The notes under the pieces were generated by a model that saw only the letters and a list, made by a program, of their open reading frames with translations, had not been told where the DNA came from and searched no databases. The position numbers and the translations under genes are program-made. A stretch of DNA of 18,250 nucleotides from Nymphaea colorata (Eukaryota > Streptophyta > Magnoliopsida > Nymphaeales > Nymphaeaceae). The stretch is taken from positions 1 to 18,250 of the forward strand of contig NW_022204739.1 in assembly GCF_008831285.2 (NCBI RefSeq), given 5' to 3'. This document shows, in pieces, positions 9,561-18,250 of this stretch (position 1 is the stretch's first letter; the number at the start of each line of letters is the position of its first letter).

Positions 9561-9788
9561 AAATGAATCGCTTAAATCCCACTTGTGTTTATACGAACAA
9601 CTGATTTCTATCGCTTATATCGCGTACTATAAATGTAACGACAAGTTGAATTACTAGGGATGAAACTAATGCATAGATTCTTTTTTTAACTGTATGAACT
9701 GGTGATTTAAATCGTTATTCATAGAAAACACCAATTCATAAGGATACAAATCTGATGTATAGATTAGTTTGATGCTTGTAGTTAGTCC
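9561..9788 (-). repeat. Inverted fragment carrying the unit-8 deletion junction
   Basis: Reverse complement of 12654-12881 with no net length change. It contains the same abnormal fusion as unit 8, GAATTGGTG...TTTCTATGAATAACG (complement near 9715-9733), and the same run of seven A in GTTAAAAAAAGAATC (complement at 9677-9690), where other units read GTTAAAAATAGAATC. One visible difference next to the fusion is GGTGTTTTC against GGTGATTTC. Confidence 0.93.
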
Positions 9789-11043
9789 AAGTCGTTAATT
9801 TGCTCCCCTATATTTAATCTAATGTGTTTCACTTGTTATTACATGTATAATGTACGATTTAAATGATTGGAATCACAAATTCATATGGATGCAAGTGGGA
9901 TCTATGCTTTTGTTTGACCCCTTTTTCTTAATTCAATAAAACAAAAAGTTCTACTTATTAGACTAACTATAAGCATCAAACAAATCTATACATCAAATTT
10001 GTGTCCATATGAATTGGTGATTTGAATCATTTAAATCGTTACTTATACATGTAATAACAAGTGAAACACATTAGATTAACTATAAAAAAGCGAACGAACC
10101 ACTTGAATTTTGTTCATTTTCATGCAAACTTGTGATTTAAATCCACTAAATCTTTCAACGTGGATGTAGCAACATGTTAATCACATTCAATGAAATATGC
10201 GTGCTCAGATGAATTGCTCAAATCCCACTCGTATTGATACAAACATGTGATTTCAATTCATTAGATCCTTACTATTGATGTAACTACAAGTTCAAATCAT
10301 TGGGTTGACTACAAGAGATCAAACTAACGCGTAGATAGCAACATGTTAATCACATTCAATGAAATATGCGTGCTCAGATGAATCGCTTAAATCCCACTCG
10401 TATTGATGCAAACATATCATTTCAATTCATTAGATCCTTACTATTGATGTAACTACAAGTTCAACTCATTGGATTGACTATAAGAGATCAAACTAATGCG
10501 TAGATCCCACTTGCATACATTTGAACTTGTGATTTCAATCAACAAAATCAATCATTGTACATGTAATAACAAGTGAAACACATTAGGCTAATGATAAGCG
10601 ATCAAACGAATGACGTGAATCTCATTTTTTCGTACAAACTTTTAGTTTGAACCATTGAAATCATTCGTTATATATGTAATAACAAGCGAAACACGTTATA
10701 TTAACTGTAATACAACAAGTAAATAACTTAAATGTCATTTATGTTCATACAAGCCTGTAATTTCATTCCACTAAATCATTCAACATGCATCTTTAAGCAC
10801 ATTCACGCATTAGTTTGTGATTCAAGTCATTCAATTGATCACTTATAGTTAACCTAATGTGTTTCACTGTTTATTACTTCTATAAAGAACGATTTAAATC
10901 ACCAGTTCATACAGTTAAAAATAGAATCTATGCATTAGTTTCATCCCTAGTAATTCAACTTGTCGTTACATTTATAGTACGTGATATAAGCGATTGAAAT
11001 CAGTTGTTCGTATAAACACGAATGGGATTTAAGCGATTCATTT
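9788..11043 (+). repeat. Partial higher-order unit after the inversion (long form)
   Basis: Forward order resumes inside a unit at CAAGTCGTTAATTTGC. With the roughly 100 bp missing at its start it would be about 1357 bp. The symmetry centre is near 9946, and the duplication is present (TAGCAACATG at 10167 and 10336). It has several substitutions of its own near its start, such as CCTTTTTCTTAATTCAATAAAAC (9929-9951), ATTAGACTAACTATAAGC and AAAAAAGCGAACGAACC, so it is among the more diverged right-half units. Confidence 0.9.
10167..10504 (+). repeat. Tandem 1.5-monomer duplication, 169-bp period
   Basis: TAGCAACATG starts at 10167 and 10336. Same join as in the other long units. The variants in the two copies differ (GAATTGCTCAAATC against GAATCGCTTAAATC), so the duplication is not brand new. 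Confidence 0.9.
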
Positions 11044-12380
11044 GATCACACATATTTAATTGAATGTTTTTAACTTGTTAGTACATCCATTTTGAATGAT
11101 TTAGTTGATCGAAATCACAAGTTTGTATGAGAATGAATAAGATTCAAGTGGTTAATTTGCTCCCCTATATTTAATCTAATGTGTTTCACTTGTTATTACA
11201 TGTGTAATGAACGTTTTAAATGATTGAAATCACAAGTTCATATGGATACAAGTGGGATCTATGCTTTTGTTTGACCCCTTTTACTTAATTCAATGAAACA
11301 AAAATTTCTACTTATTGGACTAACTACAAGCATCAAACTAATCCATACATCAGATTTGTGTCCATATGAATTGGTGATTTCAATCATTTAAATCGTTACT
11401 TATACATGTCATAACAAGTGAAACACATTTGATTAACTATAAAAGAGCAAATGAATTCATGCAAACTTGTGATTTAAATCCACTAAATCTTTCAACGTGG
11501 ATGTAGCAACATGTTAATCACATTCAATGAAATATGCGTGCTCAGATGAATCACTTAAATCCCACTCGTATTGATACAAACATGTCATTTGAATTCATTA
11601 AATCCTTACTATTGATGTAACTACAAGTTCAACTCATTGAATTGACTACAAGAGATCAAACTAATGCGTAGATAGCAACATGTTAATCACATTCAATGAA
11701 ATATGCGTGCTCAGATGAATCGCTTAAATCCCACTCGTATTGATACAAACATGTCATTTCAATTCATTAGATCCTTACTATTGATGTAACTACAAGTTCA
11801 ACTCATTGGATTGACTACAAGAGATCAAACTAATGCGTAGATCCCACTTGCATCCATTTGAACTTGTGATTTCAATCAGCAAAATCAATAATTGTACATG
11901 TAATAACAAGTGAAACGCATTATGCTAATGATAAGCGATCAAACGAATGACGTGAATCTCATTTTTTCGTATAAACTTTTACTTTGAACCATTGAAATCA
12001 TTCGTTATAGATGTAATAACAAGCGAAACACGTTATATTAACTGAAATACAGCAAGTAAATAACTTAAATGTCATTTATGTTCATACAAGCCTGTAATTT
12101 CGTTCCACTAAATCATTCAACATGCATCTTTAAGCACATTCACACATTAGTTTGTGATTCAAGTCATTCAATTGATCCCTTATAGTTAACCTAATGTGTT
12201 TCACTGTTTATAACTTTTATAAAGAACGATTTAAATCACCAGTTCATACAGTTAAAAATGGAATCTATGCGTTAGTTTCATCCCTAGTAATTCAACTTGT
12301 CGTTACATTTATAGTACGCGATATAAGCGATTGAAATCAGTTGTTCGTATAAACACGAGTGGGATTTAAGCGATTCATTT
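11044..12380 (+). repeat. Higher-order unit 7 (long form, 1337 bp)
   Basis: Forward unit with centre near 11303. The duplication is present (TAGCAAC at 11504 and 11673). A deletion of about 20-30 bp near 11453-11457 fuses CAAATGAA to TTCATGCAAAC, removing the CCACTTGAATTTTGTTCAT stretch present elsewhere. It carries AATCCATACATCAG, ATGTCATAAC and CATTGAATTGAC, which are shared with units 10 and 11, and CAGCAAAATCAATAATTG, which is shared with the island at 7325-7551. Confidence 0.93.
11504..11842 (+). repeat. Tandem 1.5-monomer duplication in unit 7
   Basis: Copies start at 11504 and 11673, period 169 bp, with the standard GCGTAGA-TAGCAACATG join. Confidence 0.9.
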
Positions 12381-12881
12381 GATCACACATATTTAATTGA
12401 ATGTTTTTAACTTGTTAGTACATCCATTTTGAATGATTTAGTTGATCGAAATCATAAGTTTGTATGAGAATGAATAAGATTCAAGTCGTTAATTTGCTCC
12501 CCTATATTTAATCTAATGTGTTTCACTTGTTATTACATGTGTAATGAATGTTTTAAATGATTGAAATCACAAGTTCATATGGATACAAGTGGGATCTATG
12601 CTTTTGTTTGACCCCTTTTACTTAATTCAATGAAACAAAAATTTCTACTTATTGGACTAACTACAAGCATCAAACTAATCTATACATCAGATTTGTATCC
12701 TTATGAATTGGTGATTTCTATGAATAACGATTTAAATCACCAGTTCATACAGTTAAAAAAAGAATCTATGCATTAGTTTCATCCCTAGTAATTCAACTTG
12801 TCGTTACATTTATAGTGCGCGATACAAGCGATTGAAATCAGTTGTTCGAATAAACACGAGTGGGATTTAAGCGATTCATTT
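12381..12881 (+). repeat. Truncated higher-order unit 8 (501 bp)
   Basis: Forward unit lacking about 685 bp. Normal text runs through the symmetry centre (near 12640) to GAATTGGTGATT and then jumps near 12714-12720 into TCTATGAATAACGATTTAAATCACCAG, i.e. from the first minus-oriented monomer directly to the first plus-oriented monomer of the next block. The loss removes nearly the whole minus-oriented half, so this unit cannot form the palindrome. The identical fusion occurs in complement at about 9715-9733. Confidence 0.93.
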
Positions 12882-14067
12882 GATCACACATATTTAATTG
12901 AATGTTTTTAACTTGTTAGTACATCCATTTTGAATGATTTAGTTGATCGAAATCACAAGTTTGTATGAGAATGAATAAGATTCATGTCGTTAATTTGCTC
13001 CCCTATATTTAATCTAATGTGTTTCACTTGTTATTACATGTGTAATGAACGTTTTAAATGATTGAAATCACAAGTTCATATGGATACAAGTGGGATCTAT
13101 GCTTTTGTTTGACCCCTTTTACTTAATTCAATGAAACAAAAATTTCTACTTATTGGACTAACTACAAGCATCAAACTAATCTATACATCAGATTTGTATC
13201 CTTATGAATTGGTGATTTCAATCATTTAAATCATTCCTTATACATGTAATAACAAGTGAAACACATTTGATTAAATATAAAAGAGCAAATGAACAACTTG
13301 AATTTTGTTCATTTTCATGCAAACTTGTGATTTAAATCCACTAAATCTTCCATCGTGGATGTAGCAACATGTTAATCACATTCAATGAAATATGCGTGCT
13401 CAGATGAATCACTTAAATCCCACTCGTATTGATACAAACATGTCATTTCAATTCATTAGATCCTTACTATTGTTGTAACTACAAGTTCAACTCATTGGAT
13501 TGACTACAAGAGATCAAACTAATGCGTAGATCACACTTGCATCTATTTGAACTTGTGATTTCAATCAACAAAATCAATCATTGTACATGTAATAACAAGT
13601 GAAACGCATTAGGCCAATGATAAGCGATCAAACGAATGACGTGAATCTCATTTTTTGTACAAACTTTTAGTTTGAACCATTGAAACCATTCGTTATATAT
13701 GTAATAACAAGCGAAATACGTTATATTAACTGAAAGACAGCAAGTAAATAACTTAAATGTCATTTATGTTCATACAAGCCTGTAATTTCATTCTACTAAA
13801 TCATTCAACATCCATCTTTAAGCACATTCACGCATTAGTTTGTGATTCAAGAATTCAATTGATCCCTTATAGTTAACCTAATGTGTTTTACTGTTTATTA
13901 CTTCTATAAAGAACGATTTAAATCACCAGTTCATACAGTTAAAAATAGAATCTATGCATTAGTTTCATCCCTAGTAATTCAACTTGTCGTTCCATTTATA
14001 GTACGCGATATGAGTGATTGAAATCAGTTGTTCATACAAACATGAGTGGGATTTAAGCGATTCATTT
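12882..14067 (+). repeat. Higher-order unit 9 (short form, 1186 bp)
   Basis: Forward unit with centre near 13141 and without the 1.5-monomer duplication. It carries a distinctive variant set (GTATCCTTATGAATTGG, GATTAAATATAAAAG, AATCTTCCATCG, GAAATACG, ACATCCATC) shared with the inverted unit at 8439-9560, and the later ones also with unit 5. A two-base loss gives CAAGAATTCAATTG near 13848. The longest open frame of the window, 61 codons on the minus strand at 13578-13763, lies here and is judged fortuitous. Confidence 0.93.
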
Positions 14068-15254
14068 GATCACACATATTTAATTGAATGTTTTTAACTT
14101 GTTAGTACATCCATTTTGAATGATTTAGTTAATCGAAATCACAAGTTTGTATGAGAATGAGTAAGATTCAAGTCCTTAATTTGCTCCCCTATATTTAATC
14201 TAATGTGTTTCACTTGTTATTACATGTGTAATGAACGTTTTAAATGATTGAAATCACAAGTTCATATGGATACAAGTGGGATCTATGCTTTTGTTTGACC
14301 CCTTTTACTTAATTCAATGAAACAAAAATTTCTACTTATTGGACTAACTACAAGCATCAAACTAATCCATACATCAGATTTGTGTCCATATGAATTGGTG
14401 ATTTCAATCATTTAAATCGTTACTTATACATGTCATAACAAGTGAAACACATTTGATTAACTATAAAAGAGCAAATGAACCACTTGAATTTGTTCATTTT
14501 CATGCAAACTTGTGATTTAAATCCACTAAATCTTTCAACGTGGATGTAGCAACATGTTAATCACATTCAATGAAATATGCGTGCTCAGATGAATCACTTA
14601 AATCCCACTCGTATTGATACAAACATGTCATTTCAATTCATTAGATCCTTACTATTGATGTAACTACAAGTTCAACTCATTGAATTGACTACAAGAGATC
14701 AAACTAATGCGTAGATCCTACTAGCATCCATTTGAAGTTGTGATTTCAATTAACAAAATCAATCATTGTACATGTAATAACAAGTGAAACGCATTAGGCT
14801 AATGATAAGCGATCAAACGAATGACGTGAATCTCATTTTTTCGTACAAACTTTTAGTTTGAACCATTGAAATCATTCGTTATATATGTAATAACAAGCGA
14901 AACACGATATATTAACAGAAATACATCAAGTAAATAACTTAAATGTCATTTATGTTCATACAAGCCTGTAATTTCATTCCACTAAATCATTCAACATGCA
15001 TCTTTAAGCATATTCACGCATTAGTTTGTGATTCAAGTCATTCAATTGATCCCTTATAGTTAACCTAATGTGTTTCACTGTTTATTACTTTTATAAAGAA
15101 CGATTTAAATCACCAGTTCATACAGTTAAAAATAGAATCTATGCAATAGTTTCATCCCTAGTAATTGAACTTGTCGTTACATTTATAGTACATGATATAA
15201 GCGATTGAAATCAGTTGTTCGTATAAACACGAGTGGGATTTAAGCGATTCATTT
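14068..15254 (+). repeat. Higher-order unit 10 (short form, 1187 bp, mosaic)
   Basis: Forward unit with centre near 14327. Its start (GTTAATCG, GAGTAAGATTCAAGTCC) matches unit 6 and the inverted block, its middle (AATCCATACATCAG, ATGTCATAAC, CATTGAATTGAC) matches units 7 and 11, and its 3' part (CTAGCATCCATTTGAAGTTG at about 14721-14740, TTCAATTAAC) matches unit 6 and the inverted block again. The patchwork suggests exchange or gene conversion between array copies. Confidence 0.92.
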
Positions 15255-16609
15255 GATCACACATATTTAATTGAATGTTTTTAACTTGTTAGTACATCCA
15301 TTTTGAATGATTTAGTTGATCGAAATCACAAGTTTGTATGAGAATGAATAAGATTCAAGTCGTTAATTTGCTCCCCTATATTTAATCTAATGTGTTTCAC
15401 TTGTTATTACATGTGTAATGAACGTTTTAAATGATTGAAATCACAAGTTCATATGGATACAAGTGGGATCTATGCTTTTGTTTGACCCCTTTTACTTGAT
15501 TCAATGAAACAAAAATTTCTACTTATTGGACTAACTACAAGCATCAAACTAATCCATACATCAGATTTGTGTCCATATGAATTGGTGATTTCAATCATTT
15601 AAATCGTTACTTATACATGTCATAACAAGTGAAACACATTTGATTAACTATAAAAGAGCAAATGAACCACTTGAATTTGGTTCATTTTCATGCAAACTTG
15701 TGATTTAAATCCACTAAATCTTTCAACGTGGATGTAGCAACATGTTAATCACATTCAATGAAATATGCGTGCTCAGATGAATCACTTAAATCCCACTCGT
15801 ATTGATACAAACATGTCATTTCAATTCATTAGATCCTTACTATTGATGTAACTACAAGTTCAACTCATTGAATTGACTACAAGAGATCAAACAAATGCGT
15901 AGATAGCAACATGTTAATCACATTCAATGAAATATGCGTGGTCAGATGAATCGCTTAAATCCCACTCGTATTGATACAAACATGTCATTTCAATTCATTA
16001 GATCCTTACTATTGATGTAACTACAAGTTCAACTCATTGGATTGACAATAAGAGATCAAACTAATGTGTAGATCCACTTGCATCCATTTGAACTTGTGAT
16101 TTCAATCAACAAAATCAATCACCGTACATGTAATAACAAGTGAAACGCATTAGGCTAATGATAAGCGATCAAACGAATGACGTGAATCTCATTTTTTCGT
16201 ACAAACTTTTAGTTTGAACCATTGAAATCATTCGTTATATATGTAATAACAAGCGAAACACGTTATATTAACTGAAATACAGCAAGTAAATAACTTAAAT
16301 GTCATTTATGTTCATACAAGCCTGTAATTTCATTCCACTAAATCATTCAACATGCATCTTTAAGCACATTCACGCATTAGTTTGTGATTCAAGTCATTCA
16401 ATTGATCCTTTATAGTTAACCTAATGTGTTTCACTGTTTATTACTTCTATAAAGAACGATTTAAATCACCAGTTCATACAGTTAAAATAGAATCTATGCA
16501 TTAGTTTCATCCCTAGTAATTCAACTTGTCGTTACATTTATAGTACGTGATATAAGCGATTGAAATCAGTTATTCGTATAAACACGAGTGGGATTTAAGC
16601 GATTCATTT
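15255..16609 (+). repeat. Higher-order unit 11 (long form, 1355 bp)
   Basis: Forward unit with centre near 15514. The duplication is present (TAGCAAC at 15735 and 15904). It shares AATCCATACATCAG, ATGTCATAACAAG and CATTGAATTGAC with units 7 and 10. Single substitutions of its own include ACTTGATTCAATG near 15494 and AATCACCGTACATG near 16117. Confidence 0.93.
15735..16073 (+). repeat. Tandem 1.5-monomer duplication in unit 11
   Basis: Copies start at 15735 and 15904, period 169 bp, with the same join as in the other long units. Confidence 0.9.
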
Positions 16610-17736
16610 GATCACACATATTTAATTGAATGTTTTTAACTTGTTAGTACATCCATTTTGAATGATTTAGTTGATCGAAATCACAAGTTTGTATGAGAAT
16701 GAATAAGATTTAAGTCGTTAATTTGCTCCCCTATATTTAATCTAATGTGTTTCACTTGTTATTACATGTGTAATGAACGTTTTAAATGATTGAAATCACA
16801 AGTTCATATGGATACAAGTGGGATCTATGCTTTTGTTTGACCCCTTTTACTTAATTCAATGAAACAAAAATTTCTACTTATTGGACTAACTACAAGCATC
16901 AAACTAATCTATTCATCATATTTGTGTCCATATGAATTGGTGATTTCAATCATTTAAATCGTTACTTATAAATGTAATAACAAGTGAAACACATTTGATT
17001 AACTATAAAATAACAAATGAACCACTTGAATTTTGTTCATTTTCATGCAAACTTGTGATTTAAATCTAGTAAATCTTTCAACGTGGATGTAGCAACATGT
17101 TAATCACATTCAATGAAATATGTGTGCTCACATGAATCGCTTAAATCTCACTCGTATTGATACAAACTTGTGATTTCAATTCATTGGATCCTTACTATTG
17201 ATGTAACTACAAGTTCAACTCAGTCGATTGACTACAAGAGATCAAACTAATGCGTAGATCCCACTTGCATCCATTTGAACTTGTCATTTCAATCAAAAAA
17301 ATCAATCATTGTACATGTAATAACAAGTGAAACGCATTAGGCTAATGATAAGCGATCAAACGAATGACGTGAATCTCATTTTTCGTACAAACTTTTAGTT
17401 TGAACCATTGAAATCATTCGTTATAGATGTAATAACAAGCGAAACACGTTATATTAACTGAAATACAGCAAGTAAATAACTTAAATGTCATTTATGTTCA
17501 TACAAGCCTCTAATTTCATTCCACTAAATCATTCAACATGCATCTTGAAGCACATTCACGCATTAGTTTGTGATTCAAGTCATTCAATTTAAACCACCAG
17601 TTCATACAGTTTAAGATGGAATCTTTGCATTAGTCATCCTTAGTAATTCAACTTGTCGTTACATTTATAGTACGCGATATAAGCAATTGAAATCAGTTGT
17701 TCGTATAAAGACGAGTGGGAATGAAGTGATTCATTT
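16610..17736 (+). repeat. Higher-order unit 12 (short form with deletion, 1127 bp)
   Basis: Forward unit with centre near 16869. About 60 bp are missing near 17589, where CATTCAATT runs straight into TAAACCACCAG, skipping the GATCCCTTATAG...AACGATT stretch that follows the minus-to-plus switch in other units. AATCTAGTAAATC near 17064 is shared with the inverted block (complement near 7975). Changes such as AAAGACGAGTGGGAATGAAGTG near 17707-17728 show it is somewhat diverged. Confidence 0.92.
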
Positions 17737-18250
17737 GATCACACATATTTAATTGAATGTTTCTAACTTGTTAGTACATCCATTTTGAATGATTTAGTTG
17801 ATCGAAATCACAAGTTTGTATGAGAATGAATAAGATTGAAGTCGTTAATTTGCTCCCCTATATTTAATCTAATGTGTTTCACTTGTTATTACATGTGTAA
17901 GGAACGATTTAAATTATTGAAATCACAAGTTCATATGGATACAAGTGGGATCTATGCTTTTGTTTGACCCCTTTTACTTAATTCAATGAAACAAAAATTT
18001 CTTCTTGTTGGACTAACAACAAGCATCAAACTAATTTATACATCAGATTTGTGTCCATATGAATTGGTGATTTCAATCATTTAAATCGTTACTTATACAT
18101 GTAATAATAAGTGAAACACATTAGATTAACTATAAAAGAGCAAATGAACCACTTGAATTTTGTTCATTTTCATGCAAACTTGTGATTTAAATCCACTAAA
18201 TCTTTCAACGTGGATGTCGCAACATGTTAATCACATTCAATGAAATATGC
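17737..18250 (+). repeat. Partial higher-order unit 13, cut by window end
   Basis: Forward unit continuing past the window, with symmetry centre near 17996. The text matches unit 4-type sequence, with substitutions such as TTTCTTCTTGTTGGACTAAC near 17998 and GTAATAATAAGTG near 18100. The array therefore extends beyond the right edge, and by the same reasoning beyond the left edge. Confidence 0.92.

Larger units (their letters stand above)
7171..9788 (-). repeat. Inverted and rearranged satellite block (2.6 kb)
   Basis: The same satellite read on the minus strand: the complement of the phase mark ends at 7636, 8438 and 9560. From 9788 down to about 7690 the reverse complement runs collinear with 12654 to about 14830. 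GTTAGTCC at 9781-9788 matches GGACTAAC at 12654, and the phase marks 9560 and 12882 keep exactly the same offset. Relative to that segment it has a deletion of about 64 bp near 9053-9060, one of about 55-60 bp near 7908-7912 and one of about 330 bp near 7685. The right junction is GTTAGTC-CAA-GTCGTTAA, with CAA shared by both sides. Confidence 0.92.
1..18250. repeat. Satellite DNA array, 113-bp monomer in 1.19/1.35-kb higher-order units
   Basis: The whole window is tandem satellite. Seen directly: the phase mark GATCACACAT recurs on the plus strand at 7, 1361, 2713, 4053, 5239, 6412, 11044, 12381, 12882, 14068, 15255, 16610 and 17737, and on the minus strand ending at 7636, 8438 and 9560. Typical spacings are 1173-1187 bp or 1337-1355 bp. 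Neighbouring units are near-identical, while the monomers inside a unit are strongly diverged from one another, which is the hallmark of a higher-order repeat. No stretch of unique sequence, gene, transposon terminus or RNA gene was found. The family is not one I recognise. Centromeric or pericentromeric location is inference from architecture only. Confidence 0.97.

Noticed and set aside
7171-9788. Possible transposable element inserted between forward arrays
   Set aside because: The segment consists only of the same satellite in reverse orientation. No terminal repeats of its own, no target-site duplication and no coding sequence are visible.
13578-13763. Minus-strand open frame of 61 codons starting with ATG
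   Set aside because: It lies wholly inside satellite unit 9. The same interval in sister units differs by frame-changing indels (for example the C present before GTACAAAC in most copies), the predicted protein shows no recognisable domain, and a frame of this length is expected by chance in 18 kb.
1-18250. CRISPR-like regular spacing of repeated short motifs
   Set aside because: The intervals between repeated motifs are themselves repeated and homologous; there are no unique spacers and no cas genes. It is a tandem satellite.
1-18250. CENP-B box or telomeric repeats
   Set aside because: No TTCG....A..CGGG-type motif and no TTAGGG- or TTTAGGG-type runs were seen on either strand.

Overview
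The window is one continuous, AT-rich satellite DNA array (GC roughly 30%, estimated by eye from a few lines). I see no gene, no RNA gene and no recognisable transposon. Long, highly similar tandem units with higher-order structure, hundreds of in-frame stops and no coding content point to constitutive heterochromatin (centromeric, pericentromeric or subtelomeric) of a eukaryotic nuclear genome. I cannot name the organism and do not recognise the satellite family. Plant or invertebrate is possible, but nothing in the sequence decides it.

The basic monomer is about 113 bp. It is anchored by a TGATTgAAATCACAAGTT-like block and a TTTCACTTGTTATTACATG-like block. About ten diverged monomers form a higher-order unit of about 1.19 kb, or about 1.35 kb where an extra 164-169 bp (1.5 monomers) is duplicated. 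Monomer orientation inside the unit is mixed: four to five plus-strand monomers are followed by about six minus-strand monomers, and the plus block mirrors the minus block in order. Each unit is therefore a very large imperfect palindrome, with arms of about 450-490 bp, plus about 1.7 unpaired monomers.

Layout, using GATCACACAT as the phase mark: forward units start at 7, 1361, 2713, 4053, 5239 and 6412, the last cut off near 7170. From about 7170 to 9788 the array is inverted and rearranged, with phase marks on the minus strand ending at 7636, 8438 and 9560, and a small plus-oriented island at about 7325-7551. Forward order resumes at about 9788, with units starting at 11044, 12381 (only 501 bp), 12882, 14068, 15255, 16610 and 17737, the last cut by the window end.

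The most informative structure is the inverted block. It is collinear, in reverse, with about 12654-14830, and shares with it a private deletion junction and a run of private variants. Its inner part also mirrors the sequence just to its left (about 6.0-7.17 kb). Duplicative inversion and sequence exchange have thus shaped this array. The leftmost units carry many single-base indels absent from the right half, which looks more like uneven consensus quality than biology.
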